A stretch of DNA of 64,000 nt from Eutypella sp. D-1 (taxonomy: Eukaryota > Ascomycota > Sordariomycetes > Xylariales > Diatrypaceae). The notes beneath the pieces are model-generated. The model ran no database searches. It saw only the letters and a list, made by a program, of their open reading frames with translations, and was not told where the DNA came from. Below are positions 33,482 through 43,772 of this stretch, in pieces. A program made the position numbers and the translations under genes. Positions within the stretch are counted from its first letter, which is position 1; each line of letters opens with the position of its first letter. Location of the stretch: the NCBI GenBank assembly GCA_023313575.1, contig JAJTTP010000005.1, forward strand, positions 1,922,001 to 1,986,000, read 5' to 3'.

Positions 33482-34972
33482 ATGGGGAAGAAATCGGCAT
33501 CGGCGCCAACCAAGAAGAAGCCCGGCGGAGCCACCAAGCGGAAACCCACCAGCGGCGCCGCCACCGCCTCCCCTTCCTCCAAGCCCCGCAAACCAGCACC
33601 AGCACCACCACCGGCCGCCGGCGGGGCGCAGCCATCCTCGGCCTCGGACGCACGACCCGAGAAGCCGGCCTCAGCGGCGGATCTCCGGGCCCAGCAGGCG
33701 CTACTGGACGTGTTCGCGGACGTGTTCGCGGCGGAGCTGGGGGAGCCGACAACGACGACGCCGACGGATGAGGAAGAGGAGGCGTCGTCCGAAGGCCCCG
33801 GGACTTCGTTCGCGCGCGCCCTGCGCGACGTCAAGCACGCGCTGTACGAGCGGGATTTCGCCGCGGCCTTCGGACGCGAGGACTACCTGCGGGCGTACGC
33901 CGCGCGCTGGAGCCCCACGCGCGCCCTGTGCTACGCGCGCGTCCTGCGCGGCGTCGCTGGGTACCTAGGGAGCCTGCATCAGCAGCAGCAGCAGGGCCCC
34001 GCGAATGGGGCGGGGGATGGTGGTGCCGGGGATGGGGAGGCGCGAGATGCAGATGCGAGCCCGCAACACAGCGATAACGAAAACAGTGATGATGAGAGGC
34101 AGAAGCAGCAGCAGCAGGCCCCGGAACTCAGGGTCCTAGCGATAGGAGGCGGGGCAGCGGAGACAGCGGCGCTAGGCGCTTACCTCTCCTCCTCCTCCTC
34201 CCCCACGTCCCTGCACGCGCACCTGCAGCTCCTGGACACGGGACCGTGGGGCGCGATAGTCTCGAGCCTGGCAACGCGGCTGGCGACGGCGCCGCGACTC
34301 TCGAAGTACGCGAGCGCGGCGGCGCGGGCATCGAACGCGGCTCTCGTCGCGCCCGCGGAGCGCCTGCGGACCTCGTTCCTACGGCGCGATGTCCTGGAGC
34401 TCGGGGAGGAGGAGCTGCGGGGTTTGCTTGTGGGGAGACAGGAAATAAAAGGAGAAGCAGCAAAGGGGCCGCAGCCCGTGGTGCTCATCACGCTCCTCTT
34501 CACCCTCAACGAGCTATACACGGCGGCAGGCGTGGGGCGGACAACAGCGTTCCTACGGCGACTGACGGCTGCCGCGCCCGAAGGCGCGCTGCTGCTCGTC
34601 GTCGACAGCCCCGGCAGCTACTCGGAGGCGGCGGTGGGGAACGCGACGGAGGGCGAGAGCAAGAAGAAGTACCCCATGCAGTGGCTCCTGGATCACACGC
34701 TCCTGCGGCAGGAGAGGAGGAGGGACAGGGGCAAGCGGGATGTGAAAGGAGAAGAGGAAGGAGAGGGAGAGGGTCGAAAAAAGGAGGAAAGGGAGGAGGA
34801 GGAGGAGAAGAAGGAGACCGATGAGCCCACCCCCATGATCTGGGAGAAGCTCGAGTCCGCGGACTCAGTGTGGTTTCGGCTCGCGGAGGGCCTGCGGTAC
34901 CCGATCCAGCTGGAGAACATGCGGTACCAGATGCACTTGTACCGGGCGCGGCTGTGGTCGGAGGCGAGCTGA
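33482..34972 (+). CDS. BMT6: 25S rRNA uridine-N3 methyltransferase, BMT6-like
   Basis: Single exon, 496 aa. BMT6-family enzymes methylate a uridine of the large-subunit rRNA during nucleolar ribosome assembly. The protein starts with a Lys/Pro/Ala-rich tail, as in many nucleolar proteins. Next come the helical ADLRAQQALLDVFADVF region, the YLRAYAARWSPTRALCYARVL motif (about 137-157) and a low-complexity insert. An S-adenosylmethionine site follows (VLAIGGGAAETAALG, about 218-232), with LLDTGPWGAIV after it. The C-terminus has KKYPMQWLLDHTLL and the family-like SVWFRLAEGLRYPIQLENMRYQMHLYRA ending (positions 34868-34951). A charged insert (Lys/Glu/Arg) sits between these last blocks. Assignment rests on recognition of the fold order and these motifs. 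The target base is taken from the yeast homologue. Confidence 0.82.
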   Translation: MGKKSASAPTKKKPGGATKRKPTSGAATASPSSKPRKPAPAPPPAAGGAQPSSASDARPEKPASAADLRAQQALLDVFADVFAAELGEPTTTTPTDEEEEASSEGPGTSFARALRDVKHALYERDFAAAFGREDYLRAYAARWSPTRALCYARVLRGVAGYLGSLHQQQQQGPANGAGDGGAGDGEARDADASPQHSDNENSDDERQKQQQQAPELRVLAIGGGAAETAALGAYLSSSSSPTSLHAHLQLLDTGPWGAIVSSLATRLATAPRLSKYASAAARASNAALVAPAERLRTSFLRRDVLELGEEELRGLLVGRQEIKGEAAKGPQPVVLITLLFTLNELYTAAGVGRTTAFLRRLTAAAPEGALLLVVDSPGSYSEAAVGNATEGESKKKYPMQWLLDHTLLRQERRRDRGKRDVKGEEEGEGEGRKKEEREEEEEKKETDEPTPMIWEKLESADSVWFRLAEGLRYPIQLENMRYQMHLYRARLWSEAS

Positions 34973-35493
34973 GCGGGCCCTGGCGGTGGGGGAGTCGGGT
35001 TACAAAAGACAAGAGTAGATGTCGTAGGACGACTATCACGAATGGGAAACGAAGTTATGATATCGACGGATATCAACGAGGAAGCAGAGATTTATCCATG
35101 CTCAACGTCGAAAGTAACGCACAGTCTAGTTACTGATGATCACCGAATGAGTTGGTTTTTCTTTGATGAAGATAGTGTATACCCAATAACTGACTTTGCC
35201 GACACCCAATCCCTCGCGGGCGCTAAAGTGTCCAGCTAAACATACATTGTAGCGGCTGTCTATCTAAGAAAGAAAAAAGACCTCGCGCCCCTCATATCCT
35301 CATGTTCTCATGCTCTCATCCCAAACATCCATCCCCCCCCCCCCCCCCGCGTTGACGAGGTGAAATGCAACTCATCTCCCAACCCCCCTTTTCTGACCAG
35401 TTCTGACAACCCGCTAACTTCAACCCCCATCCAATTATATAAGAAAATGACTTATTCTTCTTCCAACCACTGACCAAGGCCACCTCAACCTCT
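34973..35493. other. Convergent 3' region with C16 tract
   Basis: Separates the 3' ends of the methyltransferase (+) and the SAC phosphatase (-). It includes a run of 16 C at 35333-35348. No gene seen. Confidence 0.65.
35333..35348 (+). repeat. C16 homopolymer
   Basis: Sixteen consecutive C residues in the 3' untranslated or intergenic zone of the SAC gene. On its transcript strand this is a G tract. Confidence 0.9.
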
Positions 35494-38400
35494 TCACGCC
35501 CAAACCAGCTTCTTGATACTATGACCCAACTGCTCCAGGATTCCTGTGCTCCGCTTCGCCTCGGCAAGGGAAATGATATCGCCCCTCTCGATAATGGTTC
35601 TAGACCCGTTTTCTCCAGCTCCAGCTCCAGCTCTACCTTGACTACCACTACCATCCGGCGCAGCAGCGTCACCCTTCGCCGCCGCGTCTTCAGCCCCAAC
35701 CCCAGACCCGGCCCTATCCCCTCTTGGCCCGACGGACTCTGTGGCCGCGAGGACGAGCCTCTCGATCTCACCTGCGACAACGTTGACGAGCTCCTGCTCG
35801 GAGATACCGCGGGAGGCGGCGGCGCCGCCGGGGGGCTCACCAGGTTCCGCCGCAGCCGCCGCCGCAGCCTCCGACAGCGCGGTACGCGTGTAGGGCGCCT
35901 TGAGGGCGATGCTGCGCGCTTGTCTATTATTACTGCTGCTGGTCTTGGTATTGGTCTTAGTCTTGTTGGCCTTAGCCTTGCTCTTCTCCGCGTCTCGCTG
36001 CTGATCACCGCCGCCACTGCCCGCGCCGCCGCTCGATATCGCGCTCAGGATGCCGGCCGCCGCGGCGGGGATCGGGGTTGGGGCGACATCCGAGTCCTCC
36101 TTCTTGTCCGCGTTAGCGTCCGCGTTCCTGTTTGGATTCGGCTTCGAGGCCGGATCGGATTCGGGGTCGGGATCGGGTTCGGCCATGTTGGAGAGCGAGC
36201 GGGTGTTAGTACGGACGACGTCGCGAGCGCCGGGCTCGTAGGTGACGAGGAGGCCGACGTTCTTGCGCTCATCGACGTCGGCGGGGGAGATGGTGGAGGT
36301 GATGTAGGTGCCGATGCGGAGGGCGACGATGTGGGCGAGGTCCACGCGCTCGAACGACTGTACCTTGTCGAGCTTCCAGTCGAAGCGGCAGAGGTACAGC
36401 GCCGCGTCCGTGAGCAGGAGGACGACCTCTTCCAGCGACGACGGCGGCGACGACGACGACGACGATGACGCCCGCGGGCTCAGCAGCGTCCACCCGCCGA
36501 TGAAGTCCTCGGACGCCGGGTCCTCGATCGCGATCTTCTGCGATGTCTCGATCGCCTGCTCCCGCATCCGCTGCATCGACACCGCCGGGTCCTTGGTCAT
36601 CATCGTCGACTCGAACTCGTCGAACACCATCGACGTCACGTTGCCGAGGAAGAAGTCGATCGCGGCCTGCGAGAAGTAGTCGTTCACCATACTATACGTG
36701 CGCCACGATTAGCAAAAAAGAAATTCAAAAAGTTGTCGAACGTGAGCTAGACGAAGAAACGCGCTGGGAGATGGAACAGAACTGACCCGTTGTAGAACCG
36801 CGTGAGGGATAGTCCCAAGTCGTTGACCATGCCACGGTAATCGCGCTTTCTCGTGCGGGTATAGTCGCCCTTCATCGCCGCCGTCGAGGCGTACTGCTTG
36901 GAGATGGCGTCGCCGTTGTCGGCCCAGAGGGTGTTGAACCAGGTATTCTGCTGATCCGGCTGGGCACCCATGTCAAAGCCCTCCTTCCTGAGCTGGGACT
37001 CGAGCACGAAGCGGGCGAAGGAGCTCTGGCAGACGTTCGTGCGATCCAGGCAGTCCATGCAGTTCGTCCGCAGCACGCCGTCCTGCCGCGCGACCACCCG
37101 CCCGTCCCGCTCGACCGTGCTCCCCATCGCTTCGATCTTCTTCCCCAGCGTGTCCAGCAGCAGGCTGACGTTCTCGAACTTCATCCCCCGACACGCGTGG
37201 TGGAAGTCGAACCACTCGTACGCGAGCGGCTGGTCGCCCGCGCCCAGTTCCTCGTTGAACCTCCCCGCGTTCTTCTCGTACTCGTTGCCGATGATGGCCT
37301 CGACACCCCGCCGCTCCACTAGGTTCACCAGCTGCACGGGCCCGTACGCTCTACCCATGAGGTGGAAGTGGTTCTTGAAAGCCTGGAAGTTGGCCTCGGC
37401 CGAGTGTTGGAGCACCGGCGATGGCTTGAGCGAATAGGGGGACTGGGTGAAGAATAATGGTATACTGCCTCGTACCTGGACGAACGAGAAAGTCTTAGAC
37501 GCCGGTTCCCAATTTGAAGCTGACAGAAGTTGTTCCGTCTCGACGAAATTTGCGGTATAACCCTGGTCGTCGACGCCTCGTCGTAGGTATCGAAGCCCGG
37601 CTCGCTTTGTGGAGCGCCTCGATATCACGGTGATCAGAAACTCCCTCTCTGACTGCCTAAGTCTAGTGGGCCTGCTTTCTGCGTCGGCGGGATCAGCAGG
37701 GGAACCTTGGCGAGGTGTCATATCATTCATCTCCATCGAGTCCTGCTGAGAATCGAGCTGCGGCGGGTCGCGGTCGACGACGAACGACCTCTGTCCGACA
37801 AACCCCTGCATGATCGGCAAGAGCAGCGACTCATCGGTCGAGTTCAAGAAGGGCTTCAACAGGACGCGGTTCCAGAAAAACGTAGGGTCGGCCTGTCTGT
37901 GCAATGGCGCATCCGATGGGACTCCAGCCCGGGCCGCGAGGCTTCTGGTAAGGTCGACGTCATAAGAGAAGAAGAAGCTTCTGGACGTCCCGAACCAGAT
38001 ATGCGCCATACGTAGCAGCTTCGGCAACAGGCTCTCGCCAGCGCTTGGAGCGGACGGTGCGCCTACATTCTCGCTCACCACTTGCTTGCTCAAATCCTTG
38101 TCGTCGTCGGCGCCCTCCTTTCTACTACCCGTACTAGGCTCGGGCTCTTCCTCGTCGGTCCCGCTTAGTAGCAGGTTACGTTTCTGGTTCATCATCCAGC
38201 CCTTACGACTAAACCACTTCTGGGCGAATCGGCCGTAGCTGCCTCGGTTCTTGATAACATCCTCGGCTATGCTACTTCTCTTACCCTCCCCGTCTCTCTC
38301 TTCGCCAAAGCTGTCGCGGTCGCTCTGCAGACCAGGGTCCTCCACGTCGTTGTTGATACTAGCGCGGAGGTCGTCGGTCTCACTTTCCGAGTCACTCTCG

Positions 38401-38948
38401 GTCTGGCTGTCGGTAGGACTTCCGGTCTTCTTGCCCGCCCGTACGGCGCGACGGAGTTGAATGGCCGTGTGAGAGATGGCCTTCTCGGCCTCGGTTTGGC
38501 TCGTACAGGGCGTCAAGGCCACATCGGTCACGACGTATATGGGGAAGCCGCGAACTTGGGCGACCTGTTCACGACCGGTGATAGAGATGAGGTAGCTGAG
38601 ACGTGATACGGTGAAGAGGCCTGGGTGTAAGGAGAGTCAGATCGAAGATAGTTCTATCGACGGAGTCGTAAGGGAGGGAGCGAGGGTGGTGGGCCGTGTA
38701 TCCGTACCTATTATACCAAATGCTTCGAAGGAGGAATTTGGTCTCGATATATCGGGTATCTGGTCGCGATGAACCGAAGATACGGAGCTGTCCCCATACT
38801 TGACCTTGATAGGCTGTGGTGGGCGCTGCTGCTGCTGTTGCTGTTGTGGTGATGGTGGTGGGTTCTGTTGGCTCTTGGTAGCAAGTGGTTGGATTACGAG
38901 GCCGTCGACTGCGGCACAAATTAGGAGTTTGCGGGCTAGACCTGGCAT
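35494..38948 (-). CDS. SAC-domain phosphoinositide phosphatase with hSac2 domain (INPP5F/SAC2-like)
   Basis: Three exons (38948-38708, 38620-36787, 36691-35494), 1090 aa. The first intron splits FGIIG|LFTVSRLSYLISIT, and the second (GTCAGT donor) splits FYNG|MVNDYFSQ; both restore family motifs. The SAC domain carries the catalytic CX5RT motif TNCMDCLDRTNV at about residue 600, with conserved upstream elements (VQVRGSIPLFF, YEWFDFHHACRGMKFENV). An hSac2-type domain begins at about residue 692 (MVNDYFSQAAIDFFLGNV) and continues through the WTLLSPR region. Such enzymes remove phosphates from phosphoinositides on endosomal or trafficking membranes. An acidic Ser-rich insert (about 130-260) and a disordered tail with Asp/Pro-rich repeats are specific to this protein. 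Budding yeast has no close hSac2-type counterpart, so exact substrate preference is inferred. Confidence 0.92.
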
Positions 38949-40008
38949 TTTGAGTGACTTTTGCAGGAAGAGGAATCTTTCATGATCGTCTATTAATTAC
39001 ATTAAATAATGTGTAAGTTGGTGAAGGAGAAGGGGGAAAGGAAGGCACAAGGAGTGGAAGAATGCTGTGTCATTAATCTTCTCATAAACAAAAAGAAATA
39101 ATCAGTAATTTACTCCGTTATTACTACTACTAACTTGGACACGCCAACTTCTTTCTCACTTGAACGTCTGTTGAGACTTGTTTGCTGGTCCCGTTTCTTG
39201 TGTCTTGTGTCTTGTTTTTTTGTTCGAGGTGACTGCTGATTGCCCCCTTCTCGAAGTTTGTTTATCAGTCTAATGGTGGTGGTAATGGTGGTGATGATGT
39301 CTTAGAGTAAGTTGGGTTGTCTAGAGCTGGCTGTGTTACGTCCTTAGGCCCCCCCTCCCTTATGAAATAAACGTTTTGGCGCTTTGGCGGGGTGATAGCT
39401 GATACCTACCTACCTAAGTACCTAGGTAGCTGATGCCGTCACACGCGCTATAGGTAATGATGGCATAACACACAAGTAAGTAACGTGGGGGTGGCCTAGG
39501 GACCTTTGTTTCAGTGGGCGAGGTGCATGACTAGTGCTATTTAGGTTCCAGAATAGCTGAATGGTACCGAAGTACTCCCTAGAAGGTCCGGGTATACTGC
39601 AGGCGCATACAAATCCCGGCACTCGATTAGCGACTTCGGATGTGACTATAGCCTACCTAGTAGACTTTGGATCTGTAACGCATATACTGTAGACTGTATT
39701 ACAGTGGACTGTCTCCAGGTCTCACTCCATTCAGTTGCAGATTTCAGTTGCAGAGACTGGAGCTGTTAGGGGGGAAAAGCTGACAGGGCGGGCTTCGTAG
39801 ATCTTGGTTATCAGGCTGTCAGGTAAAGGGGGATCCAAAGCTCATCACATTGGCATTGCTGGGAACTTGAGAAGTGTCCAAATTCGGTTTTATATTATCC
39901 TTATCCGTAACCCCCTGCCCGGCTTTCGTTCGACATATCTCCTCATCGTAAAGGGTCGGTTCGCAGTCATGAAAATCCGCCTAGCTCTTGATGATCTTTA
40001 TCATCTCC
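38949..40008. other. Intergenic region
   Basis: Promoter and leader of the SAC gene on the left, the 3' end of SNU13 on the right. Contains an ACCTACCTACCTAAGTACCTAGGTAG motif run near 39405-39432. No supported gene. Confidence 0.6.
39405..39432. repeat. TACCTACCTAAGTACCTAGG motif
   Basis: A single dense member of the intergenic TACCTAGGTA family in the SAC upstream region. Confidence 0.75.
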
Positions 40009-40931
40009 TTAGATCATCAGGCGCTCGACCTTGTCCTTGAGGGCGCGGATCTGGTTATTGAGGTCGGATGCTTCGTTGGTGGTGATGCTAGAGAAAGGAT
40101 GTCAGCCAATGTTCGAAAGCACGAAAGCGCGAAAGTACGAAAGCACGAGAGGGGAAAAGGCTGGTTAATCGTGCTTACCTGCAGGCAATAACTGAGCGCG
40201 AGACACCGCATGCTCGGCTGTTCGAGTCAATTGTTAGTTACGACTTAATCCACGTGGTGAAGGAGATTGCAGAGCATATATATGCGAATGGATATAGGGG
40301 TCTCGTGGGCCGAGACTGGAAACCAGCCACGAGGGAATAGAGGTTTCTTACCCAAGCGCGACCTTGCTGGGGACGTAGACTATATAGCACATGGATTAGC
40401 TGCTGCGGCCTTTGGGAGGTTGAAGGGGAAAATGAGGAAACCCGTACCGTAGGGAACGTTCTTGTCCTCGGCGAGAAGAGGCAAGTGCTATCAGATGTTA
40501 GCATCCAGCTAAAGTCGCAATTTCGAGTATGGAGGATCGTCATACCAGAAGAATTGCCAGAGGCTCGCAATCAGCAGCGAGGATGACGAGCTCGGAGATA
40601 CCACGAGAGAGGGTCTTGGTGCACTCGTTGGCTCCCTTCTTGAGCTGGCGGTAGTCTGTACCGATAGACGGGATCGTCAGCAGATATCCTTGAGCAATTA
40701 CACGAGCCTGCATAGCATAGCGCAAGTCGGGAGTCGGGAGTCGGGAATCGGGAGTCAGGAGTTAGAAGTGAAACTCACGGCTAGCTTGCTGAACGAGGTC
40801 CAGAATCTCCTGCGCCAGCTGGGCATCGGCCAGAGGCCATGCTATTATCCATAGTTAGTACACACGACGGAAGAAGCGATATTGGATCTTCGGAGGGACT
40901 CTCGCGACGCACCGGCACTTTCAGAGGCCAT
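40009..40931 (-). CDS. SNU13: SNU13/NHP2L1, U4 snRNP and box C/D snoRNP 15.5K protein
   Basis: Seven exons: 40931-40913, 40841-40779, 40655-40546, 40487-40448, 40379-40352, 40217-40179, 40087-40009. They give 125 aa, the expected length. The protein binds kink-turns in U4 snRNA and box C/D snoRNAs, nucleating splicing and rRNA-methylation particles in the nucleus. Family hallmarks are intact: WPLADAQLAQEILDLVQQA; RQLKKGANECTKTLSRG; LVILAADCEPLAILLHLPLL; EDKNVPYVYVPSKVALGRACG; and a C-terminal KDKVERLMI. Every junction was placed from donor/acceptor sequence and conservation, and total length is in frame. The exons are tiny (19-110 nt) for such a short protein. Two introns carry short tandem repeats (40726-40767 and 40114-40149). 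Confidence 0.96.
40114..40149 (+). repeat. 8-bp tandem repeat in SNU13 intron 6
   Basis: About 4.5 copies of CGAAAGCA with variation (CGAAAGCG, CGAAAGTA), wholly inside the intron between 40179 and 40087. Confidence 0.85.
40726..40767 (+). repeat. 7-bp tandem repeat in SNU13 intron 2
   Basis: Six units of GTCGGGA with decay toward one end (ATCGGGA, GTCAGGA, GTTAGAA), inside the intron between 40779 and 40655. Confidence 0.85.
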
Positions 40932-41763
40932 CTCGAAACGGGGGGGATAAAGAGATTGGTTAGGGTCGGAAATTGATGATGAGGGTTGAATTGGACAGTC
41001 GGTCGGTTCAGGGTTCCTTGCGTTGGCTCGCCCTGTAAGGAAGACTTATAGCGTCGCGGGTGGTTGCGATCTGGTTTTGCGTGTGGTAAAAGAGAGAATC
41101 ACCAAAAAAAGGAAGAGGAAAAAAAAAAAAGCTTCAGACCCTCATTGGTTATCTAAGAATTATTTTCCGGATGCCAAGAGATTTGGAAGCTTGTGCAAGA
41201 TGACCCACCTTTTATGTATAATTTGCATAATAAGGTTACATCTCGGCATATTTGAGGATCTTCCTATTGTGCAGTTGGCAGCAGCTGCTGATGGGGTTAA
41301 TGGGGTACATATGTAGCAGCATGACGCTGATCTTGCAGGGGTTCTTTGGTTTTGCACCAATCAAAGCCCCTGATACACAGACTTCGAAACAAAATTGCAC
41401 GGCTTAAAGTGGCTTGGGTGGCTGGTAAATAGTGGCTGAATTACTTGACAACTTTGCTACTGTGTACTTACATCCAGTAGGAGCTTCCCCGGGCCAAGGC
41501 TTTCCAACCTGCCTGGCCTCCAGCTTCAGTTCCAGTCACTTCATTTCATTCATTACTCTCTGTACTCCATACTACTACCAACTATTCACTATCCAACTAC
41601 CATTACTACCATCATCACCACACCAAACAAAACACTCCGACCTCCCATCTATCTCGCAAATTCAGTCTTGTCATCTTCGAGTCTATCATTTCGAACTTTT
41701 TCGACAACTTCTTCTTCTTCTTTTCTTTAATACTTCAGCGAAGCTTTCTTTTCCACCATCAAA
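40932..41763. other. Divergent promoter of SNU13 and VMA3
   Basis: The 832-bp region serves both genes. The 250 bp before VMA3 is pyrimidine-rich with CAACTA/CATCATCAC runs, a typical leader of a highly expressed fungal gene. An A-rich tract lies near 41105. No gene seen. Confidence 0.65.
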
Positions 41764-42695
41764 ATGTCTAACTCCTTTTCAGAGGCCTGGTACGTAACCC
41801 ATTCTGATCCATTTTGAAGTCATCTCATCTCTACTCCCTTCCGGTGCGAGTTATCCAGCCATCAACATTGTATCAAGGCATCACTGTATCACTGCATCAC
41901 TGTATCACGCTTCGCTCATGTCGCGTCCATCATGCTTGGGATTTAATCCATTATTATCACCCACCTCACCGCTTGAGATGAATGAATGTTTACTGACTAT
42001 TTGTTCTTCTACAGCCCCGTCTACGCGGTTAGTTGATCTTCTTCCCCCAACCTGGTCTTGGCGAATCTCGAACCGATGACCGATGACCCGATAACCCGAT
42101 AACCCGACGACCCCGACATCCATCATCATAACTCTTATCGTCACTCTCGGAAATGTAGCGCTAATGTCGATTATAGCCGTTCTTCGGTGCCATGGGTTGC
42201 ACGGCTGCCATCGTTTTCACCTGCCTCGGTGCCTCCTACGGAACCGCCAAGTCCGGTGTTGGCATCGCCGCCATGGGTGTCTTAAGGCCTGACCTTATCG
42301 TCAAGAGTACGCGCTATTTGCTCCACATCGCCTGAAACCGAATGTCGCGCATTGCTAAACATCTTCTAGACATCGTTCCCGTCATTATGGCTGGTATCAT
42401 TGGTATCTACGGTCTAGTCGTCTCTGTCCTGATTTCCGATGGCCTGAACCAGCAACAACCTCTGTTCACTGGTTTCATTCAGCTCGGTGCTGGTCTCTCC
42501 GTCGGTCTCGCTGGTCTTGCTGCTGGTTTCGCTATTGGTATCGTCGGTGACGCCGGTGTCCGGGGAACCGCCCAGCAGCCCAGGCTCTTCGTCGGCATGA
42601 TCCTGATTCTCATTTTCGCTGAAGTCCTGGGTCTGTACGGTCTTATTGTCGCCCTGCTCATGAACTCCAAGGCCAACGTCGACGTCAGCTGCTAA
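41764..42695 (+). CDS. VMA3: V-type ATPase 16-kDa proteolipid subunit c
   Basis: Four exons (41764-41789, 42015-42027, 42177-42306, 42371-42695), 164 aa. Subunit c forms the rotor ring of the vacuolar proton pump. The sequence is nearly diagnostic: [45 protein letters not shown] (split by the last intron, positions 42248-42393); and [22 protein letters not shown]. The proton-carrying glutamate is in [14 protein letters not shown] of the fourth helix. The four membrane helices cover almost all of the protein. Exon 2 is only 13 nt and encodes the end of C-PVYA, yet the frame and the conserved CPVYAPFF junction require it. Introns 1 and 2 contain short tandem repeats (41881-41908 and 42073-42114). 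Confidence 0.97.
41881..41908 (+). repeat. TCACTGTATCAC repeat in VMA3 intron 1
   Basis: About three overlapping TCACTG(T/C)A units occupy the middle of the intron. Confidence 0.7.
42073..42114 (+). repeat. CGATAACC / CGATGACC repeat in VMA3 intron 2
   Basis: Five decaying 7-9-bp units (CGATGAC, CGATGACC, CGATAACC, CGATAACC, CGACGACC) lie within the intron. Confidence 0.75.
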
Positions 42696-43642
42696 GCCGG
42701 CCGAGGCGGGTAGTCCCCCGAAGGATTATTTGGCTCGTGCGATGATAGGAGAGAGACGGCAAATCCAGTCCCGCGCGTCCCTCTGCTCGAGAGCCAGACT
42801 CTTTCGCGGCGTGACGGGAATATATTTAAATTTATCCGAGTGGTTACCTCAACTTGGTCACACAAACTGGATACGATAACAAAAAGGGGACGGTCGCGCA
42901 GCCACCGTCCGCGTGGCCTCGGGTTGATCTGTAACGACAGGCGAAGGGAGTGAGTGGGAGGGAATAAAGTAATGACTTGAGAAGAACTCATATTGTACAA
43001 CTTGTTGCTGCATCACGCTGTTGGGGCTTTCTGGGAAGGTTTCTCATCATAGACCAACGGGTAGGGGGGGAAGCTTTGTACTCTAGGTTGGCAAATCCCT
43101 TTCATCATTTGGGGTTTTTTTTTTTTTTCAATTATAGGAGTGAATAACGGTTGTGCTTTTGACTTTTTTCAAGTGTTGTTATTGCGATCTGCAATGCCCG
43201 GTGAATACTGCTATTGCTATGTGCAGGGACCGCGTCAGTCGGCTTTCAGGCTCTGTTTATCCATTCGCAGTTTCGCCGTCCAATGCTGTTTACTCGGGAG
43301 AGATACGTAGTATCACCATCCAGAGACACGGCTTTCAGGCAATACATCTTGCCGCAAGTACAAAGCATAGAAATGAGACTGCCAGTCCCAGGGAACGTCC
43401 AGACGTAAGCTATATCTTGACCCAACCCGACCATCCAATCCCCAGGCCAGCCAGCAATTACGACAAATCTAGCCTTTTCAGAGCAAGAGTCTATCTAGGT
43501 CTCAGTCTGCGTAGGTTCGCACACCACCAAACCTTGTCTACAAGGTAAACGAATACGCGGCGCACCGTTGAAGTCTATGTATGGCATTCATTGCCTTTAA
43601 GTATCGAAACAGTCCCTAGGTATTCTAACAGCTAGAAACCCA

Positions 43643-43751
43643 GGCCGCGTAGTGTGGTGGTTGCACGCTCTCACAATTGCTTATCCGAATTATTCTTACT
43701 CATCTCCTCTATCCTGCTGAGAGAGGCGCGGGTTCGACTCCCGCCGTGGCC
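43643..43751 (+). tRNA. tRNA-like Pol III gene with interrupted anticodon arm (copy 1)
   Basis: The ends fold as a seven-pair acceptor stem (GGCCGCG with CGTGGCC). A four-pair D stem (GTGT/GCAC) and a CTCTC/GAGAG anticodon stem follow, with a perfect five-pair T arm (GCGGG-TTCGACT-CCCGC) containing a consensus B box. The anticodon arm is interrupted by about 40 nt, taken as an intron. T11 at 43762-43772 would terminate Pol III. I cannot assign an anticodon: with the intron at the usual place after position 37, position 33 would be C, not the near-universal U. It could be a real but unusual tRNA, a tRNA-derived repeat or a pseudogene. Two paralogues lie at 46831 and 47378. Confidence 0.55.
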
Positions 43752-43761
43752 GTCTATTCTC

Positions 43762-43772
43762 TTTTTTTTTTT
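43762..43772 (+). terminator. Pol III T-run terminator
   Basis: Eleven T residues start 11 bases after the 3' end of tRNA-like copy 1. Confidence 0.6.
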
